64,000 nt of DNA from contig JAJTUQ010000006.1 of assembly GCA_021399445.1 (NCBI GenBank), positions 558,001 to 622,000 on the forward strand. The letters run 5' to 3'. Within the stretch, counting starts at the first letter, position 1, and each line of letters begins with the position of its first letter. Under the pieces are notes generated by a model that had not been told where the DNA came from, made no database searches, and saw only the letters and a list, made by a program, of their open reading frames with translations. The DNA comes from Xylogone sp. PMI_703 (lineage: Eukaryota; Ascomycota; Leotiomycetes). This document shows positions 1 to 10,863 of the stretch, piece by piece. Both the position numbers and the translations under genes were made by a program.

Positions 1-2083
1 GCGGACGCCCAGTGCGGAAGAATATCATTCTTCAGAGAAGGCTCCAGGTGCTGCAACAACTCGGTGACAACATCTACGTTTCCAATCTCACATGCTAGCT
101 GTATAGGTGTGCTTTCGAGGGTAGAAGGACAAGATACAAACCAATCATGGTCTTCGCCATCTTTCGGTGACGCTGGGTTTGCACCAGCATCGAGCAAGTA
201 ACACAGAGCTGTGACATGATTGCCCTTAGATGCGTGGTGTATTGGTTTTAAGCCATCCCAGTCACTGATTGTAAATGAGGCCTTCCGACTAAGAAGAGCG
301 TTCAGTGTCTCGGCATGTCCGTACATAGCAGCGTAGGCAGTTGCTGTTCGATTTTGAGAATCTGTAAGATCTGGGTCTATTCCTTTTTCCAGAAGCCAGA
401 CAGTGTAGTATGTTAATCCAGCTCTAGAACCTACGTGAAGTGGATGAAAGTTGTCGATTACAGGCTGGCCCTCCTTCGCAAATAAAAAATCCTTCCAACT
501 TTCAAAATTGTGACTTCCATATTGCAAGAATTCATCTAATGCATGTGCTAGTTGTATATCGGAAGAATCACATTTGGCTGCATGATAAAGTAAATTCTGT
601 GAAGCGTACTGAAGGAAATGGAAGCGAACCATCAGCTGGCTCTGCGTCTCCGCCGAGGGGAGTTCTTCATAAGAGTCACTCGTTGGCCGATTAATGATCC
701 ACGAGTCAAAACACCCGGATTTGAGGTAATAAATACAAGAGAATGTAAGAGATCGATGTATTAGAGCAGGCATGAATGCTGGGAACCACTTCTCAGATTC
801 AACGATCTCTTTAGCACTACTCCGGCTGGTGTCTAGAATGAATTCGGTGAGTGAGTGATGGATCACTTGCACAGTCTCATCGTCCAAAATCTCGAGTAGA
901 GGGCCGCATGAAGTCCGGACCATCAGCTTTACTTCTTGGGAAGAATTAAGTCCTGCGGAATCACCGAGAGATTTGACCAGTGCCGCAAGTTCCGTGACTC
1001 GAAGAGGACGAGATGCATGGGTGACCCAAGAAAGGAGCAAGAACTGAAGGTGCAAGCTTGCTCCCGAGATTCACATACATGTCTTCCAAAGAGTTCGGAA
1101 GATGCTGCAGACTTTCTAACACCGGTATTGATTTCTGAAGAAGCTCATCTAGCATAAGTCGGGCGTAGATAAAGAGGCCACGGCCTTTCTGGCAAAGAAC
1201 ATCCTTGAGTATAAACTGATTCTCCATAGGCAAGCTTCTCTGCTGTTGAGTGGATAGGCGGTGAGTGATGTAGGCATTGATATCTTTCTCAACTCTGTGA
1301 CCAGAAAGTCTAACATTGGTTATTAAGGGACCTTTTAAAGCAGTTTGAAGGTGGGGCAACGGACGACTGGTTATGATCAGCTTGATTGAATCCGGTTTCA
1401 TTTGCGCGAGGTCTCCAAGGCATTGAAGAAAGGCATCTTCCTCAATAGCAAGTTCATCCAATGCATCGAAAACAAGATAGACTCTCGGAATTGTTGAGAG
1501 TCCGGCAAGCAAGATTCTCCAGAGCTCGTGGAAAGGGAACGTTCCCTACAACGGGATATTCCTTAAGAACACCTTTAAGTCTTCGTTGAAGGGCCACACA
1601 ATATTTTAAAAACTGATACAAACAGTCTCGAACGAGAAATCGAGGCTTGCTATTGGACTCGATGATCCGCCGAGAAAAGAAGAATAAGACAGGGACATCG
1701 TTCTTCAATGTCCGGACTAAGTTGGCGGCGACAACGGATTTCCCGCTCCCAGGGATTCCTTGAATCCACAACGCGCCAATCGTGTCCTCACTCTTATGCC
1801 AGCTCATGTACTGCTCTGTGTGTAACAACCAGTCTCCCGTGCCCGGCAAGTGAGCATTCAGGTGCTTGTGATATTCGCTGCCTTCGGACTCGAATTCGGT
1901 GGGAGACAACCACAGCCTGATTTTCTCAAGATCTTCTTCTGTCACTCTCAGAGGGTCGTCCTTGTTCCCTTGGTCAACATCTTTTCAAATGGTCAACCGC
2001 TAGAAGTGGATGAGATAACAAGCGAAGCAGTTAGGGGACTCACCACATCTCTCAACGTGTACGAAATCATCATCATCCATCAT
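1..2083 (-). pseudogene. NACHT-ankyrin NLR-like protein, frame-disrupted, partial (continues past left edge)
   Basis: The start is ATG at 2083. A 40-nt first exon is joined over a 63-nt intron (1981-2043, GTGAGT..AAAAG) to a P-loop exon. That exon carries Walker A GIPGSGKS, then a Walker B-like VYLVFDALDEL and an arginine-finger-like TSRPLP. The C-terminal part has an HHSLTEFIL winged-helix-like stretch and at least three ankyrin repeats (for example PIHHASKGNHVTALCYLL) running to base 1. Two frame changes break the gene. One lies near 1515-1560, between the P-loop exon and the FHELWRILLAGL segment. The other lies near 1040-1065, just before LSWVTHASRPLRVTELA. No GT..AG intron of credible size repairs either. 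This architecture is typical of fungal NLR/STAND proteins acting in heterokaryon incompatibility or immunity-like signalling. It is probably a pseudogene; an assembly error at either indel cannot be excluded. Confidence 0.75.
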
Positions 2084-3631
2084 CGCAACTGTTAGTTTAC
2101 CCCTTTAACGTTTAGCTAAAGACAGAATGTCTATATTATGACGAAGGAGAGACGTTGTGAGATAACAGATGAGTGATCTTAGCTTAAACCCTCATGGCGT
2201 GCTGCTGCCTGTAGTTTGCTAGGATTGCTGAGACGGCGGTGAGACGGCAGCCCAACCACAACGTCGCTGGACTTGGCCCATATAAACGTTGACATAACGC
2301 AAAAATGGGGATTTTGGATATTACCTTTTACAATACTGCCCTATTGCTTACCTTGTAAATCTGTGTGATTTCATTAGTTTAACATTATTGTGTAAAAGTC
2401 TTTGGGTAAAAAGAAAGTTTTACCAGATGATATAAATTTGCTCTTTAAATAATAGCATTTAAGGTTGAAAAGCCTATTATTGCATTTAATGAAAATTGAA
2501 ATCAAACCCCCCTTTCTATTTTAAGTCTCTATAAAGCATGCTATCCCCTTGGCCGGTGGAAATGGCACACACCCTTGCAACTTGCACCTGTAAATGTGCG
2601 TTCTTGTGCTCAGGGAATGGACGAGATGTAGCAACTATGCTCAAGCGAGCTGTCTGGTACACTGTAAACAAACCTCTGCAGTGGACTTGGAAACCAATAG
2701 AGCGCTGCCCACTCCATTGCTGGAGATGCCTGCGATTGAACATCTTGCATGAGTAGTTGCTGCAGACCGTATGCAAGTAACCATACCTAACTGCAATAGT
2801 TGCCTAGTTGGTAAGGTTATCCAATAGTCAAGAGAGTTTTAGCAGTCATCATGATTGCTGGTCATTAGGATGCTATCGTGAACTTACTCTGTTACGACTA
2901 ACGAGTGTGTGCCTCCATCTCCCGCAGGAGAAGCGAACAGTTACGGCTATTCCAATGTGTATCTTAGATAAGGACATTATATTCAAAGCATTACGCGGCT
3001 GAAGTCAGTGACACTGTCCATATTCTGGAGAAGTAGTGCCTGCCCAAGTGGCAATGTTTGGCATCATTTGGAAGCACTTCATACTTGTAAAGAGTGCGGC
3101 TTGCCCCTGGACAGCACGCTCGAGCAGATTGTGAGCCCTAGATTCGATAAACTCTGAATATATACTTTAACTAGTCCATTGTTCTCCAGCCCTTAAGCGA
3201 GCACCAGTTTATCCCAGCTTTGGGCTGACTGATGTGCTTCTGTAATCTCAGAGACTATAAGCAGCTGAAGTTGTTGTCAAAGAGCTTCCAGATTGCAAGT
3301 ACTTTAATCTTAATAAGGAAAATCTGATGGAGATTGAAAGACTGAGCAATACGTTTATATAACCATGAAGCATCTTGTCATTTATCCAAGAGGCATGAGG
3401 GGTAGCTTTCTAGAATAGCGAGACCGTAAGATTAATGAGTAGTTAAACCTAGAATCGTTTTACGTTTTTTAACCGGATAAATTGGTTGCTCTAATATAAG
3501 ACAGGATGTATATCGTGCTTCCTCGGTCATCATTTGCCAAATTCACAATTCATAACCATTCGACTATCAACTCAGTTGGACATTATTATTCATTTATCTA
3601 GTCATGGCTTATTCAAAGCCACAACTGTGGT
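2084..3631. other. intergenic, no gene recognised
   Basis: This 1.5-kb AT-leaning spacer separates the 5' end of the minus-strand NACHT gene from the 3' end of the minus-strand FAD monooxygenase. Open frames are short (under 90 codons) and carry no recognisable motif. It must contain the promoter of the NACHT gene near 2084-2300 and the terminator of the monooxygenase near 3500-3631. Confidence 0.6.
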
Positions 3632-5101
3632 CTATACTTCCGGCTCTGTAAGTTTTTTCCGCATTACTACCTGCGCCTTCGCTAATTCGGCCTCTAAATC
3701 ACAGTTCCAAATCTCTCTTATTGGAACATCAATAATCGCCTTCAACTTCCCCAGATCATCCCCCACGTCGGGTCTCTGCATGTCCAATAGCTCTCCCTGA
3801 AGCCGGCCATAGATCCGTACAAACTTAGTCCGTGGTATACGCACGCGTTCATACCCAACAAATGCGGCAAGGAGGTCGGATGAGGAGCGGCAGGCGCCTA
3901 AGAGGTGGGAGAGAATGTGCGCATCTTCGAGTGCTTGGCCAGCGCCAGCGCCCTGATGCGGTGCGCAGGCATGAGCGCTGTCGCCCAGGAGAAGTAGACG
4001 AAGGTGAGGGGAAGAAAAGGTTGGGATGTCGGGGGATAGGTCGAAGATACCCCAGTGGTCGGTGTTCTCCATCAGCTATGTTCACAATTCAGCATCCTAT
4101 CATCTAAACCACAGTTTGGCTTGTTTGTCATACCGAAAATATCTTTTGGCATTCCTCTCCAAAACCATTGAAATCCGCATCCAAATCTTCCCGTTTCATG
4201 GGCTTAATCCATTCTCCTTCCCAAGTACCGCTCTTAGTTGTGCTGAACGCAACCACATTCATCGTCTTGCCCTCCGCTACAGGAAAAACGAGGACATGGC
4301 CACCTACACCGAGGAACATGAAGCGGTTCTGGGCCTTCTCTGCTCCGATGGCGGCAATAGCTTTGTCCATGGGTATCAAACCGCGATAAGCGTGCTTGCC
4401 CGTGAACATCGGCTGCGAGAGAGGATTGTCCTTTCCCAGCACAAAGTCGCGACATACTGATCGAATTCCATCACACCCGATTACTGCATCGGCCTCAGCA
4501 GTGCTCCCATCAGCAAATCTCATGGTGGTTCTCTCTCTGCTCTCATCTCGTGAGATGTCTGTTACTCGCTTGCCAAACTCTGCTATGTTATTAGGCACAA
4601 GCTTGATGAGCTCGTCGACGAAGTGTGCTCGATGAGCAGTGCTATGCCGCTCAGACGGCGTAAGTTTCGGAGATATGATGTGACTTCCCGTCGGTAGGCC
4701 ATGAAGCTCGTGCGCAAGTGTGAAATCAAAGTAGGTATCCTTCTTTGATTCCCAGCCGGCACTGGTTGAAATTCGGGAGTAGGCTTCACCGATGGCAGGA
4801 TGGATGAGGGTCATGGCACGAATGGCATTGGCGCCAAAGAAAACACCAGCTGGAACATTTCAGTTACGATCCCTGTTGAAAGATGGAGTAGAAACAGACG
4901 CAAGTGTTCGATCCTGATGCTGTTTCATGAAGCAGATGGCCATCGTCACTCACCACCAATCTCGGAAAACTTAGAGGCAGCTTCGTAGATCTTGACTCGG
5001 ATATGGCTATACTGCTGAAGGCCAATTGACAAAGCAAGTCCGCCGATCCCTCCCCCAACAATAGCTATATCTATGAGCTTCTGTTCCCGTATCGATCCCA
5101 T
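3632..5101 (-). CDS. FAD-dependent monooxygenase (salicylate hydroxylase-like, PHBH fold)
   Basis: Three exons (5101-4954, 4849-4134, 4075-3632) give 435 residues, the usual size for group A flavin monooxygenases. The start is the ATG at 5101, directly followed by the Rossmann dinucleotide-binding motif IVGGGIGGLALSIG (about residues 14-27). The conserved DG motif appears as VIGCDGIRSVCR, and the FAD-ribityl GD motif as LLLLGDSAHACAPHQGAGAG. The introns are canonical: GTGAGT..TTCCAG (4850-4953) and GTATGA..CATAG (4076-4133). The family hydroxylates aromatic or polyketide substrates using NAD(P)H and O2; the substrate cannot be told from sequence. No signal peptide is visible, so it is probably cytosolic. 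A dead relative lies 8 kb away at 13248-14585. Confidence 0.9.
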
Positions 5102-6564
5102 TTTGTCTCTTGGACATCGGAGGGAGAACCAAACGGTACAAGGTGAGAGAAGAAGGCTCTGTTATGGCGCATATCATGCGAACTTGAGAATAGAAGCAGT
5201 CGGTGTTGCCAAGCTGCAAGACCAACGAAACCAACAATGGATTACGCCAGGAATAAGGTCTCATCTTGCTCATGCTACCAGTTCTTCCGGGGAACCTTCG
5301 ACCCTTGTTCCGAGCGCAGTAACATTGAACGTAGTAGTGAGACGCATGTCACTAGGATTCATACCACACGAGCGAATGATGATTCAATGAGCTTATCGAG
5401 CTAGGTCAATCTCAAATTTTTCTATCGTATGGTATGCGCGTTCTGTACGCTAGTTAGGGGTCCAATCCTACTGTATGGTGGTACCCTTCAATGAACAATC
5501 CTATTATACAACATGGCTATCAAGCCACCAACATTGCGTATTCCGAAATCATACCTCCGTACAGCGTTTCGGCTTCGGTGTCGCGATTCTACAACACCAC
5601 GATCAGCCACTGATCCTTCTTGAGGAAGCCGAGTCCATACACAATAGCCACAGCCTCTACAGCCAAGTCGTACCCTAAAATTCGAGCTCTGAGATGAACG
5701 CACTTTGTATACATCTAGACCTCAGTTAGGGACGGCCCGGGGAAACGGATTTGCTTTCCATATGCAACGGTGCTGCGTACGAACCGTGCTCGAGAATGGG
5801 TTATGGCACGGATGCGAGTTAATTGGCCCGAGATGCTTCCCAATAAAACGCCTCCGGGACCGAGGGCTTGAGGGTTCAGGTCTAATGCGTGGGATATGGT
5901 GTAGCATTGTACCAACCAACATCAGCGCTAAATCATTTTAGGGGAACGGCCGAATGCCCAGAGTCCCCCCGCCCGGGATGGTCCTTTCCGAGCGGAAGGT
6001 CCCGGGCGCGGTTTTTAGTGCAAGTAGTGCCAGTGGTGATGCGGCATTATTGGCCTAGGCTCGGACGCTATGCCCCGCACCGGCACTAGCATTTAGGGGA
6101 TCGGCCGTGTAACCTCCCCGGTCTGGGGACGCGCACAGGGTCTCCAAGATCAGTAATTCCTTTCCCTGGTTGTTGGGCTGCCCTCATCTCTCAAAGGGGC
6201 CTCTGGATAACAATAGAGAGGGCGCTGTATATCACAGCTTATCATTGCTTCCTGTTCACAGATTTTAGTATCGATTCAGCCAAGTTAATTATGAGAGTTT
6301 CGCTAAAGAATTTTTAAAGTGGAAGTTGAATATTCATGAATTAGCTCCCTTAAACTTCAATTTCGAGCGAGCTAACAGCTTTGTAGTTACTGAGATGGTA
6401 ACGAAAGGAAAGCACCTTAGCCCAAGAATTGTGAAGGTTTACTTGCCAATTTGCGGAACTTGTATGGTGAATAAATTGAATATCGTGATGTGATTGTAAT
6501 ATTCTTGTACTCATGATTAGTACACATTGGAGTATGTATTATGCTAAAACACGGCACCTGTGCT
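5102..6564. other. intergenic with a GC-rich island (about 5700-6170)
   Basis: This region between two minus-strand genes is unremarkable except for a markedly GC-rich stretch at about 5700-6170. That stretch contains a strong hairpin (5971-6007) and two near-identical 16-nt direct repeats (around 5937-5952 and 6091-6106). A minus-strand stretch near 5570-5680 reads like a short hydrophobic peptide, but stops interrupt it and it is not recognisable as a gene. Confidence 0.5.
5971..6007. repeat. GC-rich inverted repeat (hairpin)
   Basis: The arms GCCCGGGA (5971-5978) and TCCCGGGC (6000-6007) are perfectly complementary. An inner CCTTTCCG/CGGAAGG pairing fills most of the loop. It sits inside the GC-rich island, between the two TTTAGGGGA-CGGCCG-type direct repeats. 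Its role is unknown; it could be part of a small decayed mobile element. Confidence 0.55.
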
Positions 6565-7913
6565 TCAGACAGGACGGTGCCTCTCGTATGTCTCGGTAGC
6601 CTCCGTGTCTGTATCTCCCGGCCTCTCCACATATGTCAATTCAATGCTAACAGTCTTCTTGATTCCCGTTATCCTCTCTTCGCTGCCTTCGCCGTGATAG
6701 CTTGTCTCTAACTCATCGATTTCGACATTAGTCCCACCACGTCTCTTTGTACGGTTCGATTGATCCTTCCAGCTACCAGATGGCGCGCCCGTACCGCGAT
6801 AGCCGCCATCGCTGAGTGGATAGGATTGGTCTTGCTTCGCAGAGCCAAAAATAAAAGGAACGAACCGAGCCAGCGGTATTCTCAGAGATGGTGCGCAGGC
6901 GCAGATGACGCCGACAGTTGCTTCGACCTGAGTCCAGATGACAGATGTTCCGGTTGCCCAAGTAAAGTCCAGAGCGAAGGTAGCATTGAAGTTGAGACTG
7001 ATCAATCGCTCGACACTAGTTACGCAAACGCTTGAAGATGTTAGAAGGGAGAGAAAATGAAAGAGAGACTCGGACACTTACAACATTCCGAGAATAAAAA
7101 CTAGTAATAGACCAAGCTTAGCTTGTCGGTTCATCTGTAGCTTTACGATCACAGGGATGGGCAAGACGAGGACTACCACGTCCATAAGAGTATTCCATCC
7201 CGACTGGCCATACCAGAATGCTTTGATGTTGATGCTGGAAGAATGTTAGCAAATACCTAAGATCTGAGAATAAACGAATATAGCTACCATTCTCCAGGTA
7301 TGGTCTTGTCCCATGAAAACCTAACCGGAGTACATTGAAAGATTGTTGTTAAGCTCATGGCAACCAGGCCAGCGGATATTTGAACTATCAGAGCCCAGCA
7401 TATTATGCGGAACTTCTTTTGAGGAAATATATCAAGGTAAAGAAAAAGAAACGATAGTTTCGTTATGCCAACAGTGTTCTTGACAAAGCACTGGAATACA
7501 AAGAAGAGTAGTAGTGAGTGGAAGCGCTGTTCTGCGGTGAGAAACTTTGCATGATGGCCGAAACCCCAATTCAGGATCGCTGATGCACTTGGTCAGTGAC
7601 AAAAGTCTAGAATGATACCCTCCACGATGATCCCTACCTGATGAGATGCAGGCCACCTGTATAATGTTGAATATCTATTTGCTAGTTAGCATCATATATC
7701 TACCCGCCAGAGGGGATCTATCACCAGACAGACGACAACACAGATATCTGCCTTGTTCAACGCGCCGCCGCCGTTCCTGATGCACCGCCACCATACCCGA
7801 AAACCAACGATGAGAACTGCTGCAACGAGCAGAGGTATGTTTACGTATAAGAAAGTATTGCCATTCTTCGTATCGGGTCCGCTGGGTAGAGGTGTTGCCA
7901 GCGCCGCTGTCAT
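6565..7913 (-). CDS. integral membrane protein, fungal rhodopsin-like (SAT4/PTH11-type) domain
   Basis: Five exons (7913-7725, 7674-7638, 7579-7288, 7234-7082, 7015-6565) sum exactly to 374 codons (373 residues). ATG 7913 is followed by hydrophobic segments including YVNIPLLVAAVLIVGF, DICVVVCLIFNIIQVACI, FVKNTVGITKLSFLFLYLDIF and VVVLVLPIPVIVKLQM, about seven in all. The KLSFLFLYLDIF..FQCTPV pattern and the LMD-LPIPVI helix are hallmarks of the fungal rhodopsin-type domain family. The last roughly 80 residues form a hydrophilic cytosolic tail. The introns have clear GT..AG ends; the first removes a would-be stop. Members are widespread orphan seven-helix proteins, some of them receptors in plant pathogens; the ligand is unknown. 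Confidence 0.85.
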
Positions 7914-8612
7914 CGTGTAGACTAGTGGTAGTGCGATCAATGAAATGGTACTGATGAGATCCAGTCAATAACTTAACGATGTCGATCTCTGGGGAACGCA
8001 ATTGGATTATGTAGTGGTTCCTGCATTTTCCGCACCGACACAAAGGAATTGTTCTAAGACGTATGTTGTGTGACATACCTGCAGCTGTCTATTATGCCGG
8101 CTGGGGATTCGGAGGAACGACCCCAGTGTCCAACAAGTGAAAAAGCTCTATTGTAGATACATACGAAACCCTCTCTTCCTCAGTAGGGTCTCCTCGTGTC
8201 TTAGACATTGAAGGAGTCGGGCATATCCATCAAGCTGCACACCCCCCTCCTTGCTATGCAGCTCCCCTCCCCCTGGAGATATGGTACTGTGGTAATATGT
8301 GGCTAAAATACAACATGTTGGCGCTCCATAATTGAGACATCTGGTAGCATAAGCGAGGTAACCCGACGGAAAGATCCTGACCATTTCCCTCTATTCGTGC
8401 CGAAGTATTTGATATTTGGAATGTAACGCTGGCTTGTTGGTTCTTCTTCACCGTTCATCTCCGTCTAGAACAGTTGGGCTGGCCCAATCTGCACCGCGAA
8501 CCCTTGGCAGGTTCAAATTTCACCCACCCCTCTTCTTTTCATTCTGCAATTTATTTATATAAACAATCCTGCCTGTCAAAGCACAACACAGCGATCCCTA
8601 CCAAACGCAGTC
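7914..8612. promoter_or_regulatory. divergent intergenic region between rhodopsin-like gene and MFS transporter
   Basis: The two flanking genes point away from each other, so this 0.7-kb spacer should hold both promoters. A TATATAAA box is visible at 8556-8563 for the plus-strand gene. Small frames here have no recognisable similarity. Confidence 0.6.
8556..8563 (+). promoter_or_regulatory. TATA box of the MFS transporter gene
   Basis: TATATAAA lies 50 nt before the ATG at 8613, in a T/C-rich leader typical of filamentous fungi. The spacing implies a short 5' UTR. Confidence 0.5.
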
Positions 8613-10299
8613 ATGCAATTGGGCTCAGACATTGCGGCCGAGAAACCCTCGGGTTCAGTCTCCGTAGAGCCCACATCCTCTACACAAGAGAGTATCGATG
8701 CAGCCGATACATTCTCGAGTGCAGAGTATCGTAGACTCATTTGGAAGCTTGATGCACGTCTTCTACCACCTCTCTTTGTACTATGGTTTATCTCATTGAT
8801 CGACAGAGTCAACATTGGCACGGCGCGGATTCAGGGTCTCGAGAAGGACCTTGGAATGAATCCTCTCGGCAATCAATTCAACATTGCTACCGGTATGTTC
8901 TCGGTTGGAAACTCAAATATAGCATTAACTAAACAGGATGTTAGTTGTGGTCTTCGTAGGTCTCATGATTGCAGAGGTAATTGAGCCCACCAAATCATAT
9001 TACCAAAGAATGCTAACGCACAAACAGGTTCCAAGTAACTGGCTAGTTAAAAGGTTCACTCCGACAATTGTGCTCTGCACTGAATGTATCATTCTCGGTA
9101 AGAAAAGAGACATGTTTGTCTGATAAGGAGCTTACGTCAAATAGGGATCTTCACCATCGCCCAAGGGCTGGTCCACAACTACGCCAGCCTCGTTGCCATG
9201 CGCCTGATAATTGGAATCCTAGAAGCTGGACTGATCCCGGGCTCCATCTTCTTATTGTCCGCATACTATCCAAGATATGAATTACAGTGGCGTGTGAGCA
9301 TGCTCCATGTTGGTAACGCGATCTCCAACGCGTTTGGGGGTTTGTTGGCGTATGCTGTAGCTAGCATTCACTCCTCTAATGGATGGCATGGATGGAGATG
9401 GATCTTTGTAATTGAGGGTCTGATCACGATAGTCCTTACCCTGGCGTGCTGGCCATTTATGAACAATTGGCCGGCCACTGCGAGATGGCTCAAACCAAAC
9501 GAGAAAGCTGTCCTAGAAGAACGTATTCGAAAGGATGGAATCATCGGACGTATGGATGTCCTGGACCGAAAGGCTATCATCCGATGTCTAACTGATTGGA
9601 AAATCTACTTGAGGTAAGGCGAATGACTTATACTTTATGCTGCACTAACACATGTCCAGTGCATTCATTATCGTTGGCGTCATTTCCAGCGTCTACTCAT
9701 GCACATTATTCGCTCCAACTATCATCAAGGTTCTCAAGCCAGACTACTCCGCAAAGCAAATCCAATCGTTGGTAATTCCCATCTTCATCGCGGCATCAGT
9801 CAATACTTTGACCATGGCATACATATCCGATAAGCTAAAACATCGGGCGGGTATCGCGTTGCTGAGCTGTTTCATTGCCATCATCGGATACATTATCATT
9901 CTCAACCAAGAACATGTCTCAATCAACGCGAGATATGGAGCTCTATATCTCATCGCCTCTGGTTCGTTTGCCGCTCTACCGGGAGCTTGGATCCTACTTT
10001 TGAATAACATCTCTGGATCATACAAGACCGCCTTTGCCATGGGTATGGAGATTGGTCTTGGTAACGGTGGTGGATTCGTTGCATCACTCTCCTTCCAGTC
10101 AAAAGCGGCTCCATTCTACTGGTCAGGCTTTAGGACCACCTTTTCGTTGATGTGTATGGCGACGGGATTCATCTGCCTTTATGCTGTTGGACTATGGTAC
10201 GAGAACAAGCAAAAACTGGCTGGGAAAAGGGATTACCTGCTGAATGAAGAGGGTGACAACTTAGGAGATGCTCATCCTGAGTTTATCTACACGTATTAG
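8613..10299 (+). CDS. MFS transporter, allantoate permease / anion:cation symporter family
   Basis: Five exons (8613-8892, 8945-8976, 9028-9097, 9145-9613, 9660-10299) give 497 codons (496 residues). After a hydrophilic N-terminus comes the family signature LIDRVNIGTARIQGLEKDLG, then a VPSNWLVKRF motif, AMRLIIGILEAGLIPG and about 12 membrane helices. The first intron must use the acceptor GATGTTAG (ending 8944) and not the earlier AACAG. Only that choice avoids a stop and restores the family's usual 12-residue spacing between NIA and VPSN. The family imports organic anions and vitamins such as allantoate, nicotinate or pantothenate with protons at the plasma membrane. The exact substrate is not predictable. 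All reading frames are intact. Confidence 0.9.
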
Positions 10300-10863
10300 A
10301 ACTACTCATCATGTAAACCGCCCACCATATTGCTTATATAATAAATTTTCAGACTTTGAGCAAGTTTTCGTTATTAACGTATCTGAATGTGAAATGAAAC
10401 TCCGTACGTATAACCCTCCGTCGTCCTTGGAACAAATCTCGCGTGATTAAGTAGCATCAGGCTCGGCATTGCTGAAGATGTTAGGTTGTGAAATAAGCAA
10501 TAGGAAGTTGAGGATAGCAGAAGATTAACGAGGCTAGAGCATAAGCTGTGCCTATCCTTTCTTCATAATGCTTAAGTGGTTCTAGACATTGCTCATCTTA
10601 GGCGAAGATGGGACTAGTATCGAATGATTCATGCAGTATTAATTATTTATGGATTCTCCACATGTGTTTCTTTGAGAGTACAGAAAGTACCATCTTGAGT
10701 GGTTGGTAGGCCTGGGAACTTCCCCGATATCAATAGCATCATAGATAGCGACCAAGCTATAGCATATCCAATAATTATAATTAAGATGAACTCTAAAAAG
10801 TAACGACTCTCACTAACAATACTATCGGTACGTTCACTTCAAAGGCCTTATAGCAGCCCAAAC
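10300..10863. other. intergenic between convergent MFS gene and MFS pseudogene
   Basis: AT-rich spacer of about 560 nt. It holds the 3' ends of two convergent genes. No coding or structured element is recognised. Confidence 0.6.

Noticed and set aside
5940..6110. tRNA or rRNA fragment in the GC-rich island
   Set aside because: No cloverleaf with T-loop/anticodon arms and no rRNA core motif could be found by eye.
8893..8936. First intron of the MFS gene ending at AACAG
   Set aside because: Gives an immediate in-frame stop; the downstream acceptor ending at 8944 restores the family spacing.
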